Below, in pieces: positions 1 through 8,022 of a DNA stretch of 64,000 nt (position 1 is the first letter of the stretch; each line of letters opens with the position of its first letter). Location of the stretch: NCBI GenBank assembly GCA_003168335.1, contig PMSM01000013.1, forward strand, positions 310,001 to 374,000, in the 5' to 3' direction. The notes below the pieces were generated by a model. That model did not search any database. It saw only the letters and a list, made by a program, of their open reading frames with translations, and was not told where the DNA came from. The translations under genes were made by a program, and so were the position numbers. Source of the stretch: Blastocatellia bacterium. GTDB lineage: Bacteria > Acidobacteriota > Blastocatellia > Pyrinomonadales > Pyrinomonadaceae.

Positions 1-837
1 CTTGAAAGCGTCGATTTCTACATCGCGCAGGGTTATGCGGACATCGCGGTCGACACTCTCGACTTGTTGGAACGGCAATTTGGAGCGCACCCGGATATCG
101 ACCTGCGCCGGCGTCAACTGGGAACCATGGGGGACAGCCCGGAGTCGACGGCAACCGAGGCCGCCCTCCCGATTGACTCAGGCATTCCCGTGCAGCCGAA
201 AGAAGAATTTGAATTCGCGGCCAACGGAGCTGACGTGACCGCCGAAGTCGCCGTCCCAATCCAGCACGTCTCGCAGATCTCGATGCCTGTGCTCAAGGCG
301 CCCCAGGGGATTGACCCAGGCCTGGCCGAGATCTTCGAGGAGTACCGCGTCTCGGCGGAGAGCGAGGCCGAATCAAACGAAAACGGGGATTACGAAACAC
401 ATTACAATCTTGGCCTGGCTTATAAGGAAATGGACTTGTTTGAAGAAGCCCTCGAAGAATTTCAAATGGCAGTCGGCCTGGTTGGTCCGGACGATGGCAC
501 ACCACGCTATTTGCAATGCTGCAACCTTCTGGGACATTGTTTCATGCAGAAGGGCGTGCCACAGCTTGCAGTAAAGTGGTTTAATAAGGGATTCAATACG
601 CCAGGCGCCTCGGAAGATGAGCGTCAGGCTCTACGATACGAACTAGCCGGCGCGTACGAACAGGTTGGTGATTTGCATCGCGCCATAGATCTTTTTACCG
701 AAGTCTACGGAATCAATGTTTCTTATCGTGGTGTTAACGAGCGATTACGAGAGCTGCAGGCGCGCGCCAATGGAGAAAATGGCAAAGCTGCGCCGGTATC
801 TGAACGAAACCAGAACCACGAGCGGCGCGTAAACTAA
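1..837 (+). CDS. TPR protein, 5' end outside window
   Basis: The frame is open from the first base, so the start lies upstream and about 278 C-terminal residues are visible. Three helical TPR-like units sit in the C-terminal half, for example YNLGLAYKEM with EEALEEFQ, then LLGHCFMQKG, then LAGAYEQVGDLHRAIDLF. A low-complexity acidic linker (about residues 40-110) precedes them. No signal or membrane segment is seen in the visible part. TPR domains bind protein partners, but the partner here is unknown. The ATG at position 64 is internal and should not be taken as the start. Confidence 0.8.
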   Translation, partial: LESVDFYIAQGYADIAVDTLDLLERQFGAHPDIDLRRRQLGTMGDSPESTATEAALPIDSGIPVQPKEEFEFAANGADVTAEVAVPIQHVSQISMPVLKAPQGIDPGLAEIFEEYRVSAESEAESNENGDYETHYNLGLAYKEMDLFEEALEEFQMAVGLVGPDDGTPRYLQCCNLLGHCFMQKGVPQLAVKWFNKGFNTPGASEDERQALRYELAGAYEQVGDLHRAIDLFTEVYGINVSYRGVNERLRELQARANGENGKAAPVSERNQNHERRVN

Positions 838-926
838 TTTTCAGAAATCGTTTTAGGTTTATCGTCGGGCCAGTTAGGCGCAAGCCGGAGCTTGTGCAAG
901 TTCGGTCTATTCGAGGAGCATGACGA

Positions 927-1322
927 ATGTCTTCGCGGCTTTCGGTCATCTTTTACATCATTCTTTGTCTGGAGATCGGAATCGCGCTGACGGTTCTGCC
1001 CTGGGTGCACCTTGAGTGGCTGGGGCTAAGCGATTGGAGCAATAATTATTTTTTGCTGCTCGCCGCCCACAAGACCGGTTATGGCGTGCAGCGGTTTATC
1101 GCCTCGGGCTGGGTGCGGGGAGCAGTTTCCGGAATCGGGATCTTGAATCTTGGCATGGGTCTTTGGGAGTTAGTTCATTTCCGCCAGACTGTGCGGGCGC
1201 TGGACTCAGGGCAGCCTTCTGTGGAAAGCTCGCGCCAGAAATTGCCCGAACGCGTTACCGCCAATGACGCTCAACCTGTCAAAGCCGATCCTTTATCTGA
1301 TTACCCGCGGCGCAACCGTTGA
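927..1322 (+). CDS. Small membrane protein, unknown function
   Basis: A 131-residue protein with two hydrophobic segments (about residues 5-25 and 60-82) and a polar C-terminal tail. A GAGGAG Shine-Dalgarno at 913-918 lies 8 nt before the ATG. The last 59 nt overlap the start of thiE in another frame, so the two are probably co-transcribed. I do not recognise the family. The tail from about residue 95 is polar and may be less conserved than the membrane part. Confidence 0.65.
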   Translation: MSSRLSVIFYIILCLEIGIALTVLPWVHLEWLGLSDWSNNYFLLLAAHKTGYGVQRFIASGWVRGAVSGIGILNLGMGLWELVHFRQTVRALDSGQPSVESSRQKLPERVTANDAQPVKADPLSDYPRRNR

Positions 1323-1944
1323 GGCGACTACGCCGGAGAGTGAAGAGTTTCGGAACCTCCTGCAACAGGCTGCGGCGGCCGTCACCGCCGGCATTCAACT
1401 AATCCAAATCAGAGAAAAGCAGTTAGCGGCTCGAGTGCTCTTCGAGTTGACGGCCCGCGTCGTAGCCATCGCCCGTGGAAGTTCGACGCGAGTTTTGGTC
1501 AACGATCGCGCTGACATCGCGGCGAGCGCCGGTGCTGATGGGGTTCATCTGACGACGCGATCGCTGGGTGTGGATGTCATCAGAAAGATGTTTGGCTCGA
1601 ACTTTTTGATTGGGGCTTCGACACATTCGCTGCCAGAAGCTCAGACGGCTTGCGGGGAAGGCGCGGATTTCGCGGTCTTCGGGCCGATCTTCCCATCGCC
1701 TGCGAAAGAGAAGTATGGCCCTCCCCTGGGGGCCGGCGAACTGATCGCGGCCACGCGTGAATTGGCCCCTTTCCCCTTGCTTGCCCTCGGCGGCATTTCT
1801 ATTGAGAACGTGAATGAGTGCTGGTCAGCCGGAGCGAGCGGCATCGCCGGCATTACTCTGTTCGGCGAACCCAACACTCTGGCCAAAACGGTTGAGACTG
1901 TAAATGAAATAGCGAAAACTGAGGTCAGGAGAGCAGCGTCTTAA
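1264..1944 (+). CDS. thiE: Thiamine phosphate synthase
   Basis: ThiE joins hydroxymethylpyrimidine diphosphate and thiazole phosphate to make thiamine monophosphate. The 226-residue TIM-barrel shows the family signatures: IQIREK near the first substrate loop, VNDRADIA followed by ADGVHL, FGPIFPSPAK as the pyrophosphate loop, and a final LALGGIS. Length is typical. The start overlaps the preceding membrane-protein gene, with no strong ribosome site visible. An MGMT-like gene separates it from thiD. No TPP riboswitch was recognised upstream. Confidence 0.93.
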   Translation: MTLNLSKPILYLITRGATVEATTPESEEFRNLLQQAAAAVTAGIQLIQIREKQLAARVLFELTARVVAIARGSSTRVLVNDRADIAASAGADGVHLTTRSLGVDVIRKMFGSNFLIGASTHSLPEAQTACGEGADFAVFGPIFPSPAKEKYGPPLGAGELIAATRELAPFPLLALGGISIENVNECWSAGASGIAGITLFGEPNTLAKTVETVNEIAKTEVRRAAS

Positions 1945-1946
1945 GA

Positions 1947-2042
1947 AATCTTTGCGCCTTTTGAAGTTTCTCCGCGCCTTTGCGCGAACTCATTTTCGCA
2001 GCACTTTAGTTCACGCAAAGTCGCAAAGACAATTCTGAAGGC
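1947..2042. repeat. Imperfect inverted repeat (tttgcg / cgcaaag)
   Basis: The gap after thiE carries CTTTGCGCCTTT and CCTTTGCGCG on one side and CGCAAAGTCGCAAAG on the other, forming an imperfect palindrome of dispersed-repeat type. No gene is seen here. Confidence 0.5.
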
Positions 2043-2087
2043 ACCAAGAAGAACCAAATCAAGAGACTACCCGGGAGGGTGACCAAA

Positions 2088-2567
2088 ATGAAAAGCAAAT
2101 TTAGCAGTCGAGTGCCATGGCGCGAAAAACTTGAAAAACCCCAGCAGCCCAAGCTGGTTAAGGTTCCACCGAAGATGTCGCGGTTCGGGCAAGGCACAAT
2201 GCTAATCCCGACACCGAAGCTGGTGGACGAACTAATTCGGCGAATCCCGAAGGGGAAACTTGTCACTGTCGGCGAACTCCGCCGGAAGCTCGCTGCCGAT
2301 TTCGCCGCCGATGTGACCTGTCCGCTGACGACTGGGATCTTCGTTCGCATCGCCGCGGAAGCCGCCGAGGAAGATCGCGCGAATGGACGTCGTCGGATCA
2401 CGCCTTACTGGCGGGTCGTCAAAGATGACGGCGGCCTCAATCCGAAATTTCCCGGAGGCGAACACCTGCAAGCCCGATGGCTGCGAAGCGAGGGTCTATC
2501 AATTGTCCGCAAAGGCGAACGGGCGGTGGTTTTGGACTTTGAAAAGTGCCTCGCGATTCTGAAATAA
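2088..2567 (+). CDS. MGMT-like (alkyltransferase-like) protein
   Basis: A 159-residue protein resembling the DNA-binding winged-helix part of O6-alkylguanine-DNA alkyltransferases. The segment VDELIRRIPKGKLVTVGELR matches the family's entry helix, and TPYWRVV lies where active enzymes have IPCHRVV. The methyl-accepting Cys is thus Tyr and the next His is Trp, so alkyl transfer by the usual chemistry is not expected. A role in recognising alkylated bases, as in ATL proteins, is possible but unproven. The ATG at 2088 is preferred over an upstream GTG at 2079 because GGGAGG at 2073-2078 is well spaced from it. Confidence 0.75.
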   Translation: MKSKFSSRVPWREKLEKPQQPKLVKVPPKMSRFGQGTMLIPTPKLVDELIRRIPKGKLVTVGELRRKLAADFAADVTCPLTTGIFVRIAAEAAEEDRANGRRRITPYWRVVKDDGGLNPKFPGGEHLQARWLRSEGLSIVRKGERAVVLDFEKCLAILK

Positions 2568-2577
2568 GGCGCGGCTC

Positions 2578-3381
2578 ATGCCAACTAACTCAAATGCAGA
2601 TCGGGTCGTCCTTACCATCGCCGGTTTCGATCCTTCCGGTGGCGCAGGGATCATTGCCGACATTAGAGCTCTGGCAGCATTCGGTTGCCGGCCCGCGGCG
2701 GCGATGACGGCGATGACCTTCCAAAACTCGGCGGGCGTCTTTGGTGCAATTCATCAGACTGCCGAGTCGCTGCGCTCGCAGATTTTGCCTGTCGTCAAAG
2801 AATTCCGGATCGGGGCGGTGAAGATTGGCATGTTGCCGACAGCCGAATTGGTTTTGGAAGTTGTGCGGCTTTTGCGCGAAACAAATATGCCGGCGCCCGT
2901 CGTCGACCCGGTCCTGCGGTCGTCTTCGGGTTACGAGCTAATGGAACCCGCAGCGAGAGAAGCGTGGTTGAGTGAGTTGATGTCCCTCGCTCGATTGATC
3001 ACTCCTAATATTCCGGAAGCGGAAACCCTGGCAGGAATGACAATCGTGAACGAACACGATATGCGCAAAGCGGCAAACAAGCTGTGCGAGATGGGTGCGC
3101 GCTCAGTGCTGATCAAAGGCGGACATTTAGAAGAGAGGTCGGGGATCACAGGCCGGAGTTTGGTAGAAGCAGAGCCTAACCGTCAGGCAATTGACGTCCT
3201 TGATGATGAAGGTCTGTTTACCGTGTTTCGCGACGAATGGATCGATGCGCCGCCGGTGCGGGGCACGGGGTGCATGCTTTCATCCGCAATCGCGGCCTGC
3301 CTGTGTCTGGGAATGGACCTGCAAGACTCTGTCGGCAGCGCAAAACGGTTTGTCGCCGGAGCGATCCGGAAATGTGATTGA
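2578..3381 (+). CDS. thiD: Hydroxymethylpyrimidine/phosphomethylpyrimidine kinase
   Basis: ThiD phosphorylates hydroxymethylpyrimidine twice to give the diphosphate used by ThiE. The 267-residue ribokinase-fold protein has AGFDPSGGAGI at the N-terminus, VDPVLRSSSG in the middle, LITPNIPEAE, and the catalytic anion hole RGTGCMLSSAIAA near the C-terminus. It starts 10 nt after the MGMT-like gene, suggesting one transcript. Its TGA stop directly abuts a family A palindrome (TGA followed by GTGGCACAGAC). Confidence 0.94.
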   Translation: MPTNSNADRVVLTIAGFDPSGGAGIIADIRALAAFGCRPAAAMTAMTFQNSAGVFGAIHQTAESLRSQILPVVKEFRIGAVKIGMLPTAELVLEVVRLLRETNMPAPVVDPVLRSSSGYELMEPAAREAWLSELMSLARLITPNIPEAETLAGMTIVNEHDMRKAANKLCEMGARSVLIKGGHLEERSGITGRSLVEAEPNRQAIDVLDDEGLFTVFRDEWIDAPPVRGTGCMLSSAIAACLCLGMDLQDSVGSAKRFVAGAIRKCD

Positions 3382-3446
3382 GTGGCACAGACTTTCAGTC
3401 TGTGATTCACCTGCCACAGAATCGCAGACTGAAGTCTGGGCCACCT
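3381..3446. repeat. Palindromic repeat family A, copy 1
   Basis: Two head-to-head copies of GTGGCACAGACTT...AGTCTG, the second reading AGACTGAAGTCTGGGCCAC, form a composite hairpin. It begins at the last base of the thiD stop codon and lies between convergent thiD and the cyclophilin gene, where it could also act as a bidirectional terminator. Confidence 0.85.
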
Positions 3447-3461
3447 TGATCGCGGCTTTTA

Positions 3462-3947
3462 TCACTCTCCGACCGTAACTTTTTCCATCTTCACTTCTGA
3501 CGTCGGCTTATCGTTGCGATCTTTATCGGAAGTAGCAATCGCATCGACGACTTCCTGTCCTTCGGTGACGCGGCCAAAAATTGTGTAGCTCGGTGGCAGC
3601 GGATAATCAACGTGCATGATAAAGAATTGCGAGCCATTGGTGTTCGGGCCGGCGTTGGCCATGGCCACCGTGCCCGCTTTGTAGCCACGCTTATAAACTT
3701 CGGATGACGGATTAATCTCGTCCGCGAATTTCCCTCCCCATGCGGATTGTCCACCGCGGCCCGTGCCGTCGGGATCGCCACCCTGAATCATGAAACCTTT
3801 TATGACGCGGTGAAAGATCACCCCGTCATAGAAGCCCTTTTCGGCGAGCAAACGAAAATTCTCGGTTGTCTTGGGCGCATCTTCTTCGAGTAACTCAAAC
3901 TTTATCGTGCCTTTGTTTGTTTGGATCACTGCCGTTCGATTTGGCAT
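3462..3947 (-). CDS. Peptidyl-prolyl cis-trans isomerase, cyclophilin type
   Basis: A 161-residue single-domain cyclophilin that catalyses proline isomerisation during folding. Family residues are intact: FHRVIKGFMIQGGD, GTGRGG, VAMANAGPNTNGSQFFI and the late IFGRV. No signal peptide is seen, so it is probably cytosolic. The start is supported by GAGGAG about 9 nt upstream of the ATG. The gene stands alone, converging with thiD. Confidence 0.93.
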   Translation of the reverse strand: MPNRTAVIQTNKGTIKFELLEEDAPKTTENFRLLAEKGFYDGVIFHRVIKGFMIQGGDPDGTGRGGQSAWGGKFADEINPSSEVYKRGYKAGTVAMANAGPNTNGSQFFIMHVDYPLPPSYTIFGRVTEGQEVVDAIATSDKDRNDKPTSEVKMEKVTVGE

Positions 3948-4034
3948 CTCGTCTTGTCTCCTCGGTTTCTGTAAATATGTTGATGAGCAAGCTTAACCTC
4001 ATCAACTGCAAAGTGCACGTGAGGAGCGCGTCTT

Positions 4035-4103
4035 AAGTGGCACAGACTTTAGTCTGTGATTCTTCCAGTGCGTACGAATCACAGACTGAAGTCTGTGCCA
4101 CTT
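4035..4103. repeat. Palindromic repeat family A, copy 2
   Basis: AAGTGGCACAGACTTTAGTC and its inverted partner GACTGAAGTCTGTGCCACTT face each other across about 30 nt. This is the most symmetrical family A copy and lies upstream of the thrC promoter candidate. Confidence 0.88.
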
Positions 4104-4135
4104 TCCTTTTATCTGCCGCCGGATTCCCGCTCCAC

Positions 4136-4165
4136 CTGACGCATTAGCTCGCAAACGGCTATCAT
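4136..4165 (+). promoter_or_regulatory. Candidate sigma-70 promoter for thrC
   Basis: CTGACG (4/6 to the -35 consensus) and TATCAT (5/6 to the -10) are separated by 18 nt, about 65 nt before thrC. A short GC hairpin (CCCCG at 4172-4176 with CGGGG at 4184-4188) follows in the leader. Assigned by eye only. Confidence 0.4.
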
Positions 4166-4229
4166 TGTCTGCCCCGTTACTGGCGGGGTGCCGATCTAAC
4201 TCTCGGAAAGGAATCACAAAGGAAACTCA

Positions 4230-5396
4230 ATGAATGTCACTCATCTGGAATGCGCCGCATGCGCCGCGAGGCATGAGGCACGACGCTTGCACAACCTCTG
4301 CACTGAATGTGGAAAACCGCTGCTGGTTCGTTATGACCTGAAGAGCGCGGCGACTTCTTTGACAAAGGAAAGGCTGAAAGAACGAGGCCCCGATTTATGG
4401 CGTTACCGCGAAGTTCTGCCGGTCGATCAAGCCGAGAACATCATTACTTTGGGCGAAGGATTCACGCCGCTCGTGCGCGCATCGCGACTTGGCACGCGCA
4501 TGGGGTTGAGCCATCTCTACATCAAGGACGAGGGGCAGAATCCCACCCAGAGTTTCAAAGCCCGCGGCATGACAGCAGCGGTTTCGATGGCCAAAGAGCT
4601 GGGCGTGAAGAAGCTGGCGGTGCCCTCGGCAGGTAACGCGGCCGGCGCCCTGGCAGCTTACGCAGCGCGGGCCGGAATGGAAGCGCACATCTTTATGCCG
4701 CGCGATACGCCGCGAGCCAACGTCATCGAGTGCGAACAGACCGGCGCGCAGGTGACCTTGATGGATGGATTGATCACTGACTGCGGTGCGGAGGTCGGGC
4801 GCCGTAAGGAAGCCGAAGGTTGGTTTGATGTCTCGACCTTGAAAGAGCCATATCGGATTGAGGGCAAGAAGACGATGGGATATGAGTTGGCTGAGCAGTT
4901 CGACTGGGAATTGCCCGATGTGATCATGTATCCGACGGGCGGCGGCACCGGATTGATTGGGATGTGGAAAGCGTTCGATGAAATGGAACAGATGGGCTGG
5001 ATTGGATCAAAGCGACCGCGGATGGTGACAGTGCAAGCGGCAGGGTGTGCTCCGATCGTGCGCGCGTTCGAGTCAGGGAAGCGCTTTGCTGATGAATTCC
5101 CCAATGCCCAGACAACCGCTTCCGGCCTGCGTGTGCCCAAAGCGATCGGCGACTTTCTGATTCTTGACGCGTTGCGGGCGTCCGGGGGAACGGCGATCGC
5201 GGTTACCGATGCAGAGTTGATCGCCGCCACGAAAGAGATTGGGGCGGCGGAAGGAATCTTTTGCGCGCCGGAAGGCGCCGCCTGTCTGCCGGCCCTACGG
5301 AAGATGCTGGACGACGAGTCTGTGAAATCAGACGAGCGAGTGGTGCTTTTCAATACGGGAAGTGGTGTGAAGTATCTCGAGAGTTTCTCGAAATGA
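4230..5396 (+). CDS. thrC: Threonine synthase
   Basis: ThrC converts O-phosphohomoserine to threonine with pyridoxal phosphate. The 388-residue protein begins with a zinc-ribbon-like CAAC...CTEC segment (residues 8-27), as in ThrC of the form with an N-terminal ribbon. The PLP lysine is Lys110 in TQSFKARG, and the phosphate loop is PTGGGTGLIG. Length and domain order are typical. AAGGAA lies 5-6 nt upstream of the ATG. Other PLP-fold enzymes (cysteate synthase, for example) share this fold, but the N-terminal ribbon and motifs favour threonine synthase. Confidence 0.9.
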   Translation: MNVTHLECAACAARHEARRLHNLCTECGKPLLVRYDLKSAATSLTKERLKERGPDLWRYREVLPVDQAENIITLGEGFTPLVRASRLGTRMGLSHLYIKDEGQNPTQSFKARGMTAAVSMAKELGVKKLAVPSAGNAAGALAAYAARAGMEAHIFMPRDTPRANVIECEQTGAQVTLMDGLITDCGAEVGRRKEAEGWFDVSTLKEPYRIEGKKTMGYELAEQFDWELPDVIMYPTGGGTGLIGMWKAFDEMEQMGWIGSKRPRMVTVQAAGCAPIVRAFESGKRFADEFPNAQTTASGLRVPKAIGDFLILDALRASGGTAIAVTDAELIAATKEIGAAEGIFCAPEGAACLPALRKMLDDESVKSDERVVLFNTGSGVKYLESFSK

Positions 5397-5429
5397 ACGC
5401 GGCATAGCCGCGAACCTGGAGTGGTTTGA

Positions 5430-6695
5430 ATGAAATCTTTGATCTATCTGGCAATGCTTTTCATGCTCGCCGTTCCCGGCGCAGCTTTCTCGCAGAGTGC
5501 ACCGAGTCCCTGGCTCACCGGGGCCGAGCGCGCAAAGTTTGAAGCGCTTCGCGTGACCGGCTCAGAAGCTCTGTTCAATCTCGATTACGAAACGGCGCGC
5601 AAGAGCTTTAAAGAAATGGCCCTGGCCTTTCCGAATTATCCCGGCGGTCCGCAGTTTTTGGCGGACAGCCTGTGGATCGAGACTCTCTACAAGACGCGGC
5701 GCTTGCAGTCTTCGCTTTACGGCGGCGACGATACTTTTTATTCGACCAGCGACGACAAGGCTGATCCGCAGGTGGTCGATCAGTTTCGCACGTTGACGCG
5801 CCAGGCCCGTCTGTTGGCTGAGGCACGTTTGAAACAATCCCCACGCGACACGGAGGCACTCTATTTTCTCGGCGCGATTGAGGGCCTGAAGGCTTCGTTC
5901 GAGGAAGCAGTCGAGCGCCGCCACTTTGCCGCGTTGAAGGATGGGTCCGACGCTGTTGACCGGCATCGGGAAGTCATCAAGCTGGATCCGTCGTATCACG
6001 ACGCGGAAATTACGATTGGCCTTTACGACTTTACGGTAGGCTCGCTCCCGTTGCCGGTTAAGCTCGTGGCCGGAGTAGTCGGCTTTCGCGGATCGAAGAA
6101 GCGTGGACTGGCAACACTTGAGCGCGTGACGAAGGAAGGGAGCTGGGTGCGGGACGAAGCCCGGACTCTGCTGATCGTTTTGTACACGCGCGAAAAACGC
6201 TTCGCCGAAGCTGCCGCGATCGCCAGGGATCTGGCTGCGAAATACCCGCCCAACTACCTCTATCGGCTGGAAGCTGCGGACGCCCTGGTGTTGCAGGCGG
6301 CGCAGGAACGCGAAGCAAGCCACACGACCGCGACGACGACGACTGAGAACGAGGCCTTAGCTACCTTCGACTCGTTGCTCAAAGACAAGGCGGTACGCAA
6401 CACTGCGGCGCGGGCATTTGATCTGATTCACTTCAAGTACGGCGAGGCCCTCATGACTGCCGGCCAGTACGACCGCGCCGCGAAAGAATTCCTGGCGGCG
6501 GCCGATGTCGCCGGGGCTCAGCAGGGACTGGCGACGATGGCGCACCTGTACGCGGCGCGCGCACTGGATCTCGCGGGCAAGCGCAGCGACGCGGTGACTC
6601 AGTATCGCGCTGTACTCGCGCGGCCAAACGTTTACGATGCGCATGACCAGGCACAGTCAGGCTTGAAGGAAGCGTTCAAGAAGAAACTTATTTAG
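5430..6695 (+). CDS. Secreted TPR-like protein
   Basis: A 421-residue protein with a signal peptide (hydrophobic residues 3-17, then AFSQS). The mature part is helical with TPR-like pairs, such as YETARKSFKEMALAFPNY near residue 55, YHDAEITIGLYDF around 190-200, and repeats at about 340-415 (AGQYDRAAKEFL, AGKRSDAVTQYRAVL). No catalytic motif is seen. It lies 33 nt after thrC on the same strand and may be read through from it. Probable role: periplasmic protein-interaction scaffold (inference). Confidence 0.75.
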   Translation: MKSLIYLAMLFMLAVPGAAFSQSAPSPWLTGAERAKFEALRVTGSEALFNLDYETARKSFKEMALAFPNYPGGPQFLADSLWIETLYKTRRLQSSLYGGDDTFYSTSDDKADPQVVDQFRTLTRQARLLAEARLKQSPRDTEALYFLGAIEGLKASFEEAVERRHFAALKDGSDAVDRHREVIKLDPSYHDAEITIGLYDFTVGSLPLPVKLVAGVVGFRGSKKRGLATLERVTKEGSWVRDEARTLLIVLYTREKRFAEAAAIARDLAAKYPPNYLYRLEAADALVLQAAQEREASHTTATTTTENEALATFDSLLKDKAVRNTAARAFDLIHFKYGEALMTAGQYDRAAKEFLAAADVAGAQQGLATMAHLYAARALDLAGKRSDAVTQYRAVLARPNVYDAHDQAQSGLKEAFKKKLI

Positions 6696-6712
6696 TAGGA
6701 ATTCAACTCGAA

Positions 6713-6785
6713 GGTTTAGAGGCGGGCTACTGCCCGCCTTGTTTGATTTCACACTTCATCGGCGGGCGGTAGCCCGCCGCTAAAC
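6713..6785. repeat. REP family B, inverted pair (BIME-like)
   Basis: Two facing copies: GGTTTAGAGGCGGGC...GCCCGCC (6713-6738) and GGCGGGCGGTAGCCCGCCGC plus TAAAC (6761-6785). The same element flanks the RAYT gene near 50 kb. Read on the minus strand, the right copy starts with GTTTAG, and that TAG is the stop codon of speB. Confidence 0.9.
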
Positions 6786-7685
6786 ATTGCGCACGCGCGT
6801 CGTTTCTTTCTCAAACACAAACGCCAGCGTCTTATAAATCAGCTTCGCGCATAGAAACGCCGAGGCACTCTGTCCCTCAACGTAAGAGTACTCAGTTAAG
6901 TCCATCCCAACGACGTTGCGTTTTCTGGCAAGCGTCCTGACAAGTCCAATAACTTCGTACCAGCCCAAGCCGCCCGGTTCGGGCGTTCCGGTCGCGGAAA
7001 CCAGAGAAGGATCGAGACCATCGATGTCTATGGTCAGATAGACATTTTCAGTCAGACCATCCACCGCGTCATCCCACCAATCGTCGCGCCCGACGATGTC
7101 TCTGGCCCAGAAGATTCGCGTCGGCAATTGATCTATGGCCCGCGCTTCTTCGGCTGAGATCGAACGAATGCCGCACTGAACTGCTGGAATCTGCAGGTCT
7201 TTAACGACTCTGGCCATGATCGACGCATGAGAGTGCGGCGTGCCATCGTAAGTGTCACGCAGGTCCGCGTGCGCATCGATTTGCAAGACAGAGAGGTTCG
7301 CATACTTCTCGGCATGCGCGCGGATGACGGGACCACTGACTGAGTGTTCGCCGCCGATCATCGTGATGAATTTGGCGCTGGAGATGAGTTCCTTCGCGCG
7401 GTCGTAAAGCGCGTTCATCATGCGCTCCGGCGGATCGAGCGACGACGATTCCGCGAGCGTGTGAATGCCCAGCTGGTAGACTTCCGCATCGGTCTCTTCG
7501 TCATAGAGTTCCATGTTGCGCGAGGCGTCGATGATCGCCTCCGCGCCACGGCCGGTGCCGCCGCCGTACGAGACCGTGCCTTCGTAGGCGATGGGCCAGA
7601 CCAGGATGCGCGAGTTGTCGAAACTGGAAAACTCTACTTCGGCGATACCGCCAAAGTTCTTGGGTAAAGACTGTGACTCGGTCAT
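6780..7685 (-). CDS. speB: Agmatinase
   Basis: Hydrolyses agmatine to putrescine and urea with a binuclear manganese site. The 301-residue ureohydrolase carries the metal ligands GGEHS (usually GGDHS), DAHADLRD with SHAS, and DIDGLDPS. The ligand set and length favour agmatinase over arginase, and the neighbouring arginine decarboxylase supports that. Its TAG stop lies inside a REP family B element. It is the last gene of a three-gene polyamine cluster on the minus strand, 337 nt from the next member. Confidence 0.88.
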   Translation of the reverse strand: MTESQSLPKNFGGIAEVEFSSFDNSRILVWPIAYEGTVSYGGGTGRGAEAIIDASRNMELYDEETDAEVYQLGIHTLAESSSLDPPERMMNALYDRAKELISSAKFITMIGGEHSVSGPVIRAHAEKYANLSVLQIDAHADLRDTYDGTPHSHASIMARVVKDLQIPAVQCGIRSISAEEARAIDQLPTRIFWARDIVGRDDWWDDAVDGLTENVYLTIDIDGLDPSLVSATGTPEPGGLGWYEVIGLVRTLARKRNVVGMDLTEYSYVEGQSASAFLCAKLIYKTLAFVFEKETTRVRNV

Positions 7686-7750
7686 GGGCGAAGTTTAGCG
7701 AAGGTGGGGAAGAGAAGCCAGAAGCCGAGCGAGGCGAGGGACCAGCGTTC

Positions 7751-8022
7751 TGCTGACTGGTCGGATGATTCTTGAGCCCGATTTATCGGGCTTACCCGAA
7801 GGGTTACTAGCCCAGCGCTTTTAGCGCTGGGTCATTGGGCGACATAATCACACTAGCGCGCTTCAGCGTGCTTACCATCAAGTGGCTTAGCATCTGTCTG
7901 AAGCTCCTAATAAATAAGCCCGCTGAAGCGGGCTGGACCAGTTCATTTCACGTCATGACCCAGTCGTAAAACGGCTGGGCCAAAAAACCCCTGCGGGTGA
8001 AGCCGCGTTAACGCGGCTAATC
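7751..8022. repeat. Hairpin-rich intergenic block (337 nt gap)
   Basis: The gap between speB and the deoxyhypusine-synthase-like gene holds no convincing ORF but a chain of short GC hairpins: AGCCCGATTTATCGGGCTT, GCCCAGCGCTTTTAGCGCTGGG, GCGCGCTTCAGCGTGC, GCCCGCTGAAGCGGGCT, and CCGCGTTAACGCGG. The last ends three bases from the next gene's stop codon. Similar blocks occur near 26.0, 40.5 and 42.4 kb. Confidence 0.75.

Noticed and set aside
838-926. Possible TPP riboswitch before the thiamine genes
   Set aside because: None of the conserved TPP box sequences is present in this short gap or before thiE and thiD.
3382-3400. TGGCAC-AGAC-TTTCAG resembling a sigma-54 -24/-12 promoter
   Set aside because: It is the arm of family A palindromes, repeated at three loci in both orientations at gene ends, and lacks the TTGC -12 core.
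5562-6323. 253-residue open frame antisense to the TPR gene
   Set aside because: The plus-strand frame has a signal peptide and TPR-like helices; the antisense one shows only chance composition.
7751-8022. CRISPR-like array
   Set aside because: The hairpins differ in sequence and spacing, with no constant repeat and no cas gene in the window.
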